Under the pieces are notes generated by a model. That model ran no database searches, was not told where the DNA came from, and was given only the letters and a program-made list of their open reading frames with translations. A stretch of 64,000 bases of DNA from Gordonia lacunae (GTDB taxonomy: Bacteria > Actinomycetota > Actinomycetes > Mycobacteriales > Mycobacteriaceae), in the NCBI RefSeq assembly GCF_002149015.1, contig NZ_NGFO01000003.1:52779-116778 (forward strand). Reading direction: 5' to 3'. Shown piece after piece: positions 34,876-43,263 of the stretch. A program made the position numbers and the translations under genes. How positions within the stretch are numbered: position 1 is the first letter of the stretch; the number at the start of each line of letters is the position of its first letter.

Positions 34876-36600
34876 TCAGACGATGGTCACCTTGCCGCTA
34901 CTGCCGTCGACCGTGATGATGGTGCCGTCTGTGATTCTGGTGGTGCAATCCTGCACCGACACAGCAGCGGGGATACCGAGTTCGCGCGCGACGATGGCCG
35001 CGTGCGAGATAGCCGCGCCGGTTTGACACACCACCGCCCCGGCGGACAGAAACAACGGGCCCCACGACGAGTCCGTGGTCATCGCGACCAGGACGTCACC
35101 CGGCTCGATGTCGACGTCGTCGATCAGCGATCGCACCACGCGTGCCGGGCCGGTGTGGACGCCGGGCGCCACTCCCAGACCGCCGAGGATCTCGCCACTG
35201 GTGACCGCGTTGACGATGGTCTCGTCGCGATCGGCGAAATCGTCGATCGCCGGCGGCTGCCCCTCCAAGATGAAGGGCGGCCACTTCCGTTCGAGCACTT
35301 CGAGAGTGGCCTTGCGCTCGGCAACGGTCGTGGCGAATGGGGCCGCATCCGCCACGAATGCATCGACCTCCTCGTCCATGAGTAGCAGGATGTCCTCCCA
35401 GCGGGCCAGGTTTCCGCGCTCGACGTGCCGTCCGCCGAGTTCTCGCATGGTCATCCGCGCCTCTTCGCACAGCCGGGTGCACTGCACCTTTGTCGCCTCG
35501 CGCGCCGGCAAGAAGATGGTCGCGGCCTGCGCTGCCGCCAGGAATTGTGCCTTCGTCTCGGCGTCCAGCTTGGCGGCTATCGCTTCGACCGCTGCTTCAC
35601 GATCGGCTTCGGCGTGCGCCGTGCGGGCCGACGGTGAGCCCGCGTCCGGCACCCGACGCGCGTGGTCGAGCATGCGAAGCGGGATAGCGGGGTGCGACCG
35701 GTAGGTCGGCGACCTGCCCTCCCACACGCTCGGTCCCAGGAACCCCCAGGCCTCCAGGAAGTCGCGCCAGCCTGAGATGAAGGTGCCCGCTTCCGGGCTT
35801 TCGAGACCGGCGATCCGCTCGAGGACTCCCTCGACACCCGCATCGAACTCCGTCGACAGCTCCGGAGAATTGCGGACAACCCGGGACAGACGCCACAGGT
35901 CGAACGATTGCTGGGCCGAATCAACCTCTCCCAGACCGGAAGTCGTCTTCGCCACAAGCTGCCCCTCGCCGACCGCGTCACCGACCTGGGCGAGCAGGCC
36001 CGTGATGATGTTGCTCGCGTACAGATGGACGATGTGAGTCGCGAACACCGGACGCATCTCCGGGACGAGGGCTCGGTAGCGCTCGATCAGCTCCTTGTCG
36101 CTCAAAGCGGACAGATCCGGCCGCTCGGCGATCACCTGGTCGATCCGGACGCGGTGTTCGGCGACCTCTGGTACCCCGGTGGCGCCGAACAGCGACTCCA
36201 TCCATGCGACCATCCTCTCGGTGCAACGCTCGTTCTCGTCGTCGGGGTGCGGAGCGTATGGCCGGACGTCGGGGTGTTCGCCGAACAACGACCGATCGAT
36301 CGCTTCCGCGGTCATACCTGGTGTCCGTACCGCAAGTACGCGAGAGATCGAGACGTTGATGTACACGTAGCCGCCGAAGCAGCCGACTACCTCGCACTCG
36401 CCCTCCGGACGAAAATCGTCCGGGCTGAACACCCCGATCTGGTACAGACCGTCTCGGTAACCCGCGTCGTAGACCCCGCGCCCGAAAGTGCTCCAGGTGA
36501 GCGGCGTGGCGGCATCGCTGAACACCTCTCCGGTGTTGGCGCGCGTAAAGATCGGAAATCGCTCGCTCGGCTTGTCATCACAAGGCCAGGTGATGGTCAT
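34876..36600 (-). CDS. PEP-utilising-enzyme family protein with C-terminal phosphohistidine domain
   Basis: 574 residues from the ATG at 36600 (GAGGAG site). The C-terminal 80 residues form the swivelling phosphohistidine domain of PEP synthase/PPDK, with TGAAISHAAIVARELGIPAAV and His533 as phosphoacceptor. The N-terminal 480 residues begin with an ATPLTWS segment as in the substrate-binding part of rifampin phosphotransferase and PEP-synthase-like proteins. They contain no ATP-grasp domain and no PEP-binding barrel. It can accept and pass on a phosphoryl group but needs an ATP-binding partner; the only one in the window is at 49204. Substrate unknown. Confidence 0.75.
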   Translation of the reverse strand: MTITWPCDDKPSERFPIFTRANTGEVFSDAATPLTWSTFGRGVYDAGYRDGLYQIGVFSPDDFRPEGECEVVGCFGGYVYINVSISRVLAVRTPGMTAEAIDRSLFGEHPDVRPYAPHPDDENERCTERMVAWMESLFGATGVPEVAEHRVRIDQVIAERPDLSALSDKELIERYRALVPEMRPVFATHIVHLYASNIITGLLAQVGDAVGEGQLVAKTTSGLGEVDSAQQSFDLWRLSRVVRNSPELSTEFDAGVEGVLERIAGLESPEAGTFISGWRDFLEAWGFLGPSVWEGRSPTYRSHPAIPLRMLDHARRVPDAGSPSARTAHAEADREAAVEAIAAKLDAETKAQFLAAAQAATIFLPAREATKVQCTRLCEEARMTMRELGGRHVERGNLARWEDILLLMDEEVDAFVADAAPFATTVAERKATLEVLERKWPPFILEGQPPAIDDFADRDETIVNAVTSGEILGGLGVAPGVHTGPARVVRSLIDDVDIEPGDVLVAMTTDSSWGPLFLSAGAVVCQTGAAISHAAIVARELGIPAAVSVQDCTTRITDGTIITVDGSSGKVTIV

Positions 36601-36676
36601 GTGCGCTCCTCTGTCAATCGATGGTGACTGGAGCGTAGGGACGAGCCACGTTTCCGAGACCGACCGACGTCCGGAA

Positions 36677-36692
36677 TACCCCATAAGAGGTA
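36677..36692. promoter_or_regulatory. NarL-type 7-2-7 repeat (TACCCCA-TA-AGAGGTA)
   Basis: Both arms fit the form TACYYMT-N2-AKRRGTA known for NarL-type proteins with at most one or two changes. It lies in the divergent region between the phosphohistidine-domain gene (77 bp away) and the CrtC/AttH-like gene (52 bp from the ATG at 36744). Confidence 0.6.
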
Positions 36693-36743
36693 ACGCGCCT
36701 CGGACCGGTGTCGGACAAGGCATTCGACGAACACACTGGGGAC

Positions 36744-37709
36744 ATGATCACCCCTGAGGATGCGCAGTTCCACCCGCCAAACGACGATCGCATGTGGACG
36801 GAGACCAACTACTTCGGTTTCGAGGTCCCCGAGGTCCCGCTGCATGTCGGCCTGTATGCGTTGTTCCGCCCGAATCTCGGAGTCGTCAACTCCGTCATCT
36901 TCGTCAACTCTCGTCGGGTCACCTCCGCCTGGGAGATCGACTACTGGGACAGCCGCGCCTACCTTCCGCTTCCCGAGTCGGGGAGCCTACTCGACTATCG
37001 GCTCGAGAACGGCCTGTCGGTCACCTGCCTCGAACCGAACAAGGTGTGGGATCTGTCCTATGACAACGATGAATCACTGACGATCAACGTCCGGTTCGAA
37101 GCGCTGATGAACGGTTTCGACATCCACGATCCCGGCATGGATCCGCGCGCGAAGACCTCGGTCGACGACCTCTCCGGCAGCGCCGCCTACGCCGGCCACT
37201 TCGACATGACCGGTAAGATCACCGGTGAAATGACGCTGAACGGTGTGACACACCAGGTCGATTCGATGTCGACGATGGACCACAGCTGGGGTGTGCGCAC
37301 CGAGAAGCAGCTCGGCACCATGACCTGGTTACAGGCGCATTTCGACCACGATCTCGCGGTCCACTCGATGTTCGCCTTCGATCCGACCATCGGTCCCGAC
37401 GCCGAGGTGGTCGCCGACATCACCCACGGTTACATCATGAACAAGGGCCGGGGCATCGGACTCAAAGACGGCAAGGCCACCATCCAGCGTCGCGGAATGT
37501 ACGCGGAGACAATCGATCTACACCTCGTCGACGCAGACGACCGCGTGTGGGAACTCTCCGGCGAGGCACAGACGCAGTTTCCCTGTCAGTTCTGGCCCGG
37601 CTCCATGGCGTTCATGGTGTTGCCGAAGTGGACCATGGGAGACAAGACGGCGTACGGCACCAGCACCGACTTTCTCGACTTCTACCACTTCACCAAGCTC
37701 TACAACTGA
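36744..37709 (+). CDS. CrtC/AttH-like beta-barrel protein
   Basis: About 321 residues from the ATG at 36744; a GTG at 36708 would add 12. It is one of four relatives in the window. The central motif is TMDHSWGVR near residue 197 (GTG numbering 209), followed by a Trp-rich strand region and ending in LDFYHFTKLYN. No signal peptide and no membrane segment, so it is cytoplasmic. The fold is like acyclic carotenoid 1,2-hydratase (CrtC), which adds water to an isoprenoid double bond. By analogy a hydration or isomerisation of a terpenoid is possible, but this is inference only. Confidence 0.6.
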   Translation: MITPEDAQFHPPNDDRMWTETNYFGFEVPEVPLHVGLYALFRPNLGVVNSVIFVNSRRVTSAWEIDYWDSRAYLPLPESGSLLDYRLENGLSVTCLEPNKVWDLSYDNDESLTINVRFEALMNGFDIHDPGMDPRAKTSVDDLSGSAAYAGHFDMTGKITGEMTLNGVTHQVDSMSTMDHSWGVRTEKQLGTMTWLQAHFDHDLAVHSMFAFDPTIGPDAEVVADITHGYIMNKGRGIGLKDGKATIQRRGMYAETIDLHLVDADDRVWELSGEAQTQFPCQFWPGSMAFMVLPKWTMGDKTAYGTSTDFLDFYHFTKLYN

Positions 37710-37729
37710 GCACCGGGACACCACGACAC

Positions 37730-37767
37730 CGAACTGTCCCGCCTGGGAAACAGGACGGGGCAGTTCG
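37730..37767. terminator. Hairpin between convergent genes
   Basis: CGAACTGTCCCG (37730-37741) and CGGGGCAGTTCG (37756-37767) pair with a single G-T wobble; CCTG and CAGG extend the stem inward. It separates the plus-strand CrtC-like gene from its two minus-strand relatives. Confidence 0.7.
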
Positions 37768-37825
37768 CTGTTCGAGTCCGATCCGGTCGTCATGGCACGC
37801 CGCGACAGACAGCCGCGGCGCGCAC

Positions 37826-38773
37826 TCACAACGAGACCGACACCGAGCCCGTCTTCGCCGTCGTGCGGGTCATGTACGCGGGATCCCACGACATGTCGAC
37901 ATACGCCACCGCGTCATCCCCGTCGATGCGAGCGGCCATCGCGGTGTCGCGGAGGGTGAAGTTCGCGCTCACGTCCCACACGAAATGTGGTCCACCGTCG
38001 GCAAAATCTACTCTCGCCACTCGTCCTTCCTCGTCCGTCCAGGTCGCCTGCATGCGCGTGTGCAGCAGCTCCGAGTCCAGGTCGTACCGCAACTCGAGAT
38101 CGCGCACGGGCACGCACCGGCCGGCGCGGTAGAGGTAGCCACGCAGGTATCGCTGACCGTAGGCGAGTAATTCGACCGCGTGCACCGCCGTCGATCGGTT
38201 CAGCGCATTCACCCACTTCATGTGATGCATTGCCTCCCAGTCCCGTTCACCCCACGAGTGGTCTCGCTGGCACATCTCGTCGAACTCGAGCACCCGACCG
38301 TCGACGCGCAGGACTCCGCGCGCGATGCCAGTCTGTTCCAGTCGGTCGTCGGCGAAGAAGCCCGGGCAACCGTCGATGTGCTCGCCGTATCGGAATGGCG
38401 CATGGAGACCCTCGAACTCGACCGACATCGACACCCGGTCACCCGCGAACTGCACAGTCGATGACATTCCGCTGTCGGCAAGCGACAGGGACAGAGGTCC
38501 GACACGATAGTCGTCGAAACCGGCCGAGTCCGGCACCGCGATCCCGTCGACCTTCTCGAAGATCTGCTCGCCGAGCACATCCCCGAACACGCTCAGGGCA
38601 GCGCCTGCTTCACCCCTGGAGTTGACCCAGGTGTAGACGAAGGCGGTCACCCCATCGGCGACGCGCGGAATCACCCAGACGATCGACTCCCGGTGCCGCG
38701 GCCTCGCTGGATCCAGCACGTGGCGACCCTCGGTGAACGCCCGACCCCCTCCCGCCACGCCGTCAGCCGGCAT
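37826..38773 (-). CDS. CrtC/AttH-like beta-barrel protein, tandem copy 1
   Basis: About 315 residues from the ATG at 38773, which overlaps the end of the upstream relative by 11 bp; a GTG at 38812 would add 13 residues. The central motif CQRDHSWGERDWEAMHHMKW is intact, as is a preceding SVEFEGLHAPFRYG. It shares both with the gene at 38763, so the two are a tandem duplication. Cytoplasmic, function unknown, co-transcribed with 38763 and the unrecognised protein at 39766. Confidence 0.6.
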   Translation of the reverse strand: MPADGVAGGGRAFTEGRHVLDPARPRHRESIVWVIPRVADGVTAFVYTWVNSRGEAGAALSVFGDVLGEQIFEKVDGIAVPDSAGFDDYRVGPLSLSLADSGMSSTVQFAGDRVSMSVEFEGLHAPFRYGEHIDGCPGFFADDRLEQTGIARGVLRVDGRVLEFDEMCQRDHSWGERDWEAMHHMKWVNALNRSTAVHAVELLAYGQRYLRGYLYRAGRCVPVRDLELRYDLDSELLHTRMQATWTDEEGRVARVDFADGGPHFVWDVSANFTLRDTAMAARIDGDDAVAYVDMSWDPAYMTRTTAKTGSVSVSL

Positions 38774-39701
38774 GGACCGCTCGACCCTGATCGATTCCCG
38801 CGCGGTCTTCACGCGCCAGGAGATGGTCCAGATAGGCGCGCGGCCAAGTGTATTCGACGTAGGCCCGCACCTCGTGGCCGGCGAGACGGCCGGTGAACAT
38901 CGTGTCGGAGAAGTTGAAGGTCGGGCTCACGTCCCACCGAGCGAGCGTGTGCCGGGTGTCGAGGTCGAGGGCCGTGCTCCGCCCCGCCTCGTCGACGATC
39001 TCGGCCCGGACCACATCCTGCACGAACGCGTCGCCGTAGTCGGTCGTTATCGAGGCCCGCGCCACCGGCGACTGGAGACCGTCGACGAACAGGTAACCGT
39101 TGACGTCCACCTCGCCCTCGGCCATCGTCCACATGAGGTTGGCGGAACAGTCCTCGCCGGACGCCGCGATCCACTTGTAGTGATGGATCGCGTCCCAATC
39201 CCGGGTTCCCCATGAATGATCCCGGTGGCCGGGCCCGTCGAACGCATACGTTTCGCCGCCCCAGCGCAACTCGCCGGCGATCCGTCCCGTCTGTTCGTAT
39301 CGGTTCTGCGCGAGATAGCCGGGTGTGCCCCCGGCGTTGGACCCGTAGTCGAACGCCGGGTGGATCCCCTCGAAGGTGAACTCGACCGCCAGATCGGTTG
39401 ATTCGAACCGAGCCTGCGCGGTCCGGAGCGGTTCACCGACCCGGAGCACCGCTCCGTCGAGGTTCCAGTCGTCGAAGTCCTGCGAACCGACCGTCAGCCC
39501 GTCGCGGTGGTCGAAGAAGATCGGATCAGGGCCCGCGCCGTGCAGCACAAAGGCGCGTCCGCCGACCCCGGCTTCGTTCACCCAGGTGTACCAGTGGCCC
39601 ATCAGTCCGTGCTCGGGGAGTATCAGACAGTACGCGACACTCTCACGGGCGAACTGTCCGTCGATGTCGTGGCGGAGATGGTCCGCAGCTGTCAAAGGCA
39701 T
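38763..39701 (-). CDS. CrtC/AttH-like beta-barrel protein, tandem copy 2
   Basis: 312 residues from the ATG at 39701 with GGAGG in front. It has FEGIHPAFDYG and the intact central motif HRDHSWGTRDWDAIHHYKW near residue 170, in step with copy 1. It is followed by copy 1 with an overlap and preceded at 64 bp by the unrecognised 437-residue protein. The conserved Asp-His-Ser-Trp-Gly and paired His residues look like an active site, but no reaction is established. Confidence 0.6.
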   Translation of the reverse strand: MPLTAADHLRHDIDGQFARESVAYCLILPEHGLMGHWYTWVNEAGVGGRAFVLHGAGPDPIFFDHRDGLTVGSQDFDDWNLDGAVLRVGEPLRTAQARFESTDLAVEFTFEGIHPAFDYGSNAGGTPGYLAQNRYEQTGRIAGELRWGGETYAFDGPGHRDHSWGTRDWDAIHHYKWIAASGEDCSANLMWTMAEGEVDVNGYLFVDGLQSPVARASITTDYGDAFVQDVVRAEIVDEAGRSTALDLDTRHTLARWDVSPTFNFSDTMFTGRLAGHEVRAYVEYTWPRAYLDHLLAREDRAGIDQGRAVHAG

Positions 39702-39765
39702 GGTGCCTCCGTTCGTTGGTTGGTTCGTCGTCGGTCGATGCGACGGGCCGTGCTCGTGGCGCTGT

Positions 39766-41079
39766 TCACCAGGTGGCGCTGTGCCCGACGGGAATGAAAG
39801 CCTCACCCATGACGAAAGCGGGCGGCAGGAGATCCTGAGCCTGTCCATCGGTCAGCGGGAAGTAGGCCTGTGCGGTCAGCGGATCGAGCTCGTCGAACTG
39901 CTCTTCGTTCACGAACGAATCCCACAATCCGACAGGTCGGGCGAACGGCGCCAACATTTCCCGGGTGTACACCAGGACCCCGGCCATGATCCGGTCGCGT
40001 CGGCTCATGCCCGCGATACGTCGGTACAGGCGAGCAACGCCCCGGCGTGACCGGTCGGCGATCTCCCGTTGCTCCTCGGCGTCGATCCGCGTGAGTTCGG
40101 TGCTGTCCCAACGGTCCTTGCGATACACCGAGAAGTGCGTCAACGATTGCCAGTAGTCGGCATGATCGACCGTGAAGGTCGTGCCGATGTCATTGATGTT
40201 GAACTCGGGGGCAGTCGAGTCGAAGATCATCGCCTGGGTCACGCAATACGGAAGGTCGCCCGCTGCGTCGTCGATCCAAGGATAGAGAGGCTCGCGGAGG
40301 AAGTGGTCGCGGACGAGCATCACGCTTCCGTCAGGTAGTTCGTAGGGCCCGCTGGTGTTCGTCGCCGACCGGGTGTCGAACATCAGCAGAAATCCGAACA
40401 CCTCGGTGGCCGCGTTGAACTTTCGACAGAAGTCGCGGGCTTCGACATCACCGACCTCCTGTCGTTCGTCGACGAACCGGTCGATCCACTCTTGGTCGAG
40501 GATGCGAGGCTTATAGTCCCGCCCGGAGATGAACCCGCGCCCGGAACCATAGACCCCGTGCTGGATACGTCGCTGGAACTGGATGGCCGAATTGAGTTCG
40601 TGGAGCCGTTCATGTGGTTTGGCGAGGCCCAGAGAGATCAGCAGACCGCGCCCCATCAAGGTGCAGATGTTCACCCACGCGCGCGTGTTGTTCAGTTTGT
40701 CGGCCGGCCGCGACGAATGCGACCGGGCCAGTTCCACCAGCCCATCAGCGCCGCCGGCGGCCTCGGTGATGAGATCGTAGAGGTGCGGGAACTTGAGCCA
40801 TTGCTGGACGAAGGCCACCGTCTCGTACTCCTGACGGGGGATCAGCCCCGACTCCCCTTCGGTCGAACGGCGCGCGAGCAGATCCCATAGATTCCAGCCC
40901 GAGTACGCCAGGTAGTCGTCGATCTCGGCGACCGTCAATCGGTTCGGCTTCACGTTCGCATCCGTCGTGTCGACGATGTCCGACATCAGGGTGGCAAGGA
41001 TGCTCCTGTCCCCGTCACCGCCCAGTGGGTGGACCCCACGGTACTTCTGGAGCATCAGCTCGAAATCGATGTCCGCCAT
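39766..41079 (-). CDS. Unrecognised 437-residue protein, paralogue of 47173
   Basis: I do not recognise this family. From the ATG at 41079 (GGAGA site) it has no signal peptide, membrane segment or nucleotide-binding motif that I can see. It shares long conserved stretches with the protein at 47173: GLIPRQEYETV-x-FVQQW near residue 80, QHG-x-x-G-x-G-x-GF-x-SGR-x-Y near 185, a GPY-x-LPD segment leading to VRDHFL near 250, DLPYCVTQ near 270 and VYTREML-x-P near 390. Both copies lie near a phosphohistidine-domain protein. A role as substrate-binding or catalytic component of a phosphotransfer system is my inference. Confidence 0.6.
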   Translation of the reverse strand: MADIDFELMLQKYRGVHPLGGDGDRSILATLMSDIVDTTDANVKPNRLTVAEIDDYLAYSGWNLWDLLARRSTEGESGLIPRQEYETVAFVQQWLKFPHLYDLITEAAGGADGLVELARSHSSRPADKLNNTRAWVNICTLMGRGLLISLGLAKPHERLHELNSAIQFQRRIQHGVYGSGRGFISGRDYKPRILDQEWIDRFVDERQEVGDVEARDFCRKFNAATEVFGFLLMFDTRSATNTSGPYELPDGSVMLVRDHFLREPLYPWIDDAAGDLPYCVTQAMIFDSTAPEFNINDIGTTFTVDHADYWQSLTHFSVYRKDRWDSTELTRIDAEEQREIADRSRRGVARLYRRIAGMSRRDRIMAGVLVYTREMLAPFARPVGLWDSFVNEEQFDELDPLTAQAYFPLTDGQAQDLLPPAFVMGEAFIPVGHSATW

Positions 41080-41401
41080 GTCGCTCTCCAATCCGTATGC
41101 ATCGGGGCCCGAACGGTCCGCCTGCGTTTCTGATGCCGATGAAACACCGGTGGCGGAGCCTCGGCCGGGAACGCGTTGTCACGCAATGGAGAGATTTACA
41201 TCCACCCGGCCCACCACTGGAGTGACGAACCCCGGGAAGACCGCAAATCTGTGATGCGAGGCACACCTGAAAGTGGGTTTCTCCACTCTGGGTTCCGGCC
41301 GGGCGTTGCGGCATCGGGCGCATCCGCGCATGGTCTGGACACCTGCACGGTGCGGGCGCACGGTCGCCATGACCGTCGTCTGCCGGAACAAGGAGCACAT
41401 G
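41080..41401. other. Divergent promoter region without a gene
   Basis: This 322-bp gap separates the unrecognised protein from the APH kinase. I see no TGGT-N3-ACCA core and no clear 7-2-7 repeat. Two small palindromes are present, CACTGGAGTG at 41215-41224 and AGTGG-N6-CCACT at 41272-41287, whose arms share the ACTGG/CCACT theme. The short open frames here look like chance. Confidence 0.45.
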
Positions 41402-42679
41402 ATGGCAATCCAGGTGTCCGCCACGTCTTCCGTGGCCGACGATCCCCCCTCGACCACACGGCCTTCGGCGCGCGAGGCACGCCCCAGGACCTCTCCGCTG
41501 ACGGACGACATGGAACCGTCGATCGCCGCGATGCTCGATCGCAAACGGGCGACCATCCAGGATTGGGGCGACTACCACCCGGTCGGAGTCGACGCGGTCC
41601 GCCTCGGGCTCAACCGCTTCCTCGCGGACCGCGGCAGTGAAAGTTGGGACAGCGACACCACCGATCACACCTCCCCTCGCGACCACGCCACCGTACGCGC
41701 CGTACGTCCACTGGGCGGCGGGGCGTCCAACGAGCAGTACATCGTCGAACTCGAGCGCCCGGACGGACCCCGGGAGCGCGTGGTCCTCCGGATCGACGCG
41801 GTGGCGGGCGTGATGGAGACTGATCGCCAGCGCGAGTTCGATGTGTTGACCTTCCTCTCATCCAGGTTCCCGGTCCCCAGCCCGCGGTGGGTCGAACCGC
41901 GGGGCGAGGTCCTCGGGCGTCCCTTCCTGGCAACGGGTTTTGTCGACGGGGTCACCGCACCGTCGCAGGACGCCGGTGAGAGCGTCTCCGGAATGCAGAC
42001 AACCCTGTCCGGCGAGCTGCGCGATGACCTCGCCGACCAGTTCGTCCGCAATCTCGTCCTCCTGCACAGCCTTCCGGTCGATGACGCCGCGGTCGGGACG
42101 CTGCAGGTTCCCGACCGCGATCCGTACCAGGCCGCACGCTGGCAGGTGAACTGGTGGTCACGTGTGTGGCGGGACGACTCGGTCATCCCCTTCCCACTGG
42201 TTGCGGGCATCCAGGCCTGGCTCCGTTCACACCTCCCGCGACAACGGCGCCTGGCTCTCGTGCACGGCGACTATCGGACCGGAAACTACCTGTTCGACGA
42301 GGACACTCATCGCGTAACCGCCGTTCTCGATTGGGAACTCGCGCACATCGGGGATCCCCACGAGGACCTCGCCTGGTGTGTCCAACGCATGTACAGCACT
42401 GTCGGCGAGAACGGCGAGCGGCTCGTGACCGGTCTGATGACCCGTGAGGATCTGATCGCCCGATACGAGCATCTCTCCGGTCATCCCGTCGACTCCGAGA
42501 CGCTGCACTTCTACGAGGTGTTGTGTGCCTTCAAGAGTCTGGTGGCGACATTGGCGTCGTCCGTGCGGGCGGCGCGGGATCGCCAGAGCCACCAGGACGT
42601 GCTGCTCGCGTGGCTGGCCTCCTGCGGCTACCTGTTCGCGGCAGACATCATCACCATGATCGAGAGAGGTCCCCGATGA
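41402..42679 (+). CDS. APH-family phosphotransferase with N-terminal extension
   Basis: About 425 residues from the second of two adjacent ATGs, six bases after AAGGAG. The kinase fold has GGGASNEQYIVEL near residue 100, the catalytic loop HGDYRTGNYLF near 285 and the metal-binding DWELAHIGDP near 304. The first 70 residues are an extension not found in the copy at 4616. This is the acyl-CoA-dehydrogenase-associated type rather than an antibiotic kinase; hydroxyacyl-CoA or an alcohol is the likely phosphate acceptor. ATGA overlap with the next gene indicates a two-gene unit. Confidence 0.75.
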   Translation: MAIQVSATSSVADDPPSTTRPSAREARPRTSPLTDDMEPSIAAMLDRKRATIQDWGDYHPVGVDAVRLGLNRFLADRGSESWDSDTTDHTSPRDHATVRAVRPLGGGASNEQYIVELERPDGPRERVVLRIDAVAGVMETDRQREFDVLTFLSSRFPVPSPRWVEPRGEVLGRPFLATGFVDGVTAPSQDAGESVSGMQTTLSGELRDDLADQFVRNLVLLHSLPVDDAAVGTLQVPDRDPYQAARWQVNWWSRVWRDDSVIPFPLVAGIQAWLRSHLPRQRRLALVHGDYRTGNYLFDEDTHRVTAVLDWELAHIGDPHEDLAWCVQRMYSTVGENGERLVTGLMTREDLIARYEHLSGHPVDSETLHFYEVLCAFKSLVATLASSVRAARDRQSHQDVLLAWLASCGYLFAADIITMIERGPR

Positions 42680-43263
42680 ATCCTTCCATCCATCTCCGTA
42701 TCGATTCGGTCATCCGGGCACTGCAGGAGGTCGTCCTGCCCGCGGTCCACGCCGACGACCGAGCAGTCGAACAACTGCAGATGTCACTTGCGCATCTCGG
42801 CGTGGTCCGGGCGCACATCGACGCCGCGGTGCCGTTCGAGCGCTTCGAGCTGAACGGTTACGAGCAACTCGCCGTCACCCTTCTCGAGGCCGCAGGACGG
42901 GACCGCGTCGCGCCCGACCCGCAAGTCGATGACGCCCGCCGTGAACTCGCCGACATTCTTCGTGCGCACCACACGCTCGACCCCGCCGGCGTCCGCGAAC
43001 GCAGCGCCGAACTGGGATGGGCCATCGAGAAGATCGTCGCGGCGTCAGCCGACCACGAAGACGACGACTTCCGAAGCGCTGTGATGGCGGAACTGTTGCG
43101 GTCCGAGCGCTTACGCGTCGATGCGAACCGGGCGATGTTCCTCGGTATGGGCTGGGAGCCGGGAGACGACCTGCCCGACATCGCCTCGATCGTGGGGACC
43201 TCAGCCGAGGGGATCACGGTCGACGGACTCGACGTCGTGGCGCAACCGGTCGAGGCGCAGTAG
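42676..43263 (+). CDS. Small all-helical protein coupled to the APH kinase
   Basis: A 195-residue protein whose ATG overlaps the kinase stop (ATGA). It is predicted mostly helical, with runs of Ala, Arg, Asp and Glu and no membrane segment or metal motif. I cannot name a confident domain; small helical proteins often follow this kinase type in actinobacteria and may form a complex with it. Its last 63 bp overlap, tail to tail, the coding end of the PucR-type regulator on the other strand. Confidence 0.65.
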   Translation: MNPSIHLRIDSVIRALQEVVLPAVHADDRAVEQLQMSLAHLGVVRAHIDAAVPFERFELNGYEQLAVTLLEAAGRDRVAPDPQVDDARRELADILRAHHTLDPAGVRERSAELGWAIEKIVAASADHEDDDFRSAVMAELLRSERLRVDANRAMFLGMGWEPGDDLPDIASIVGTSAEGITVDGLDVVAQPVEAQ

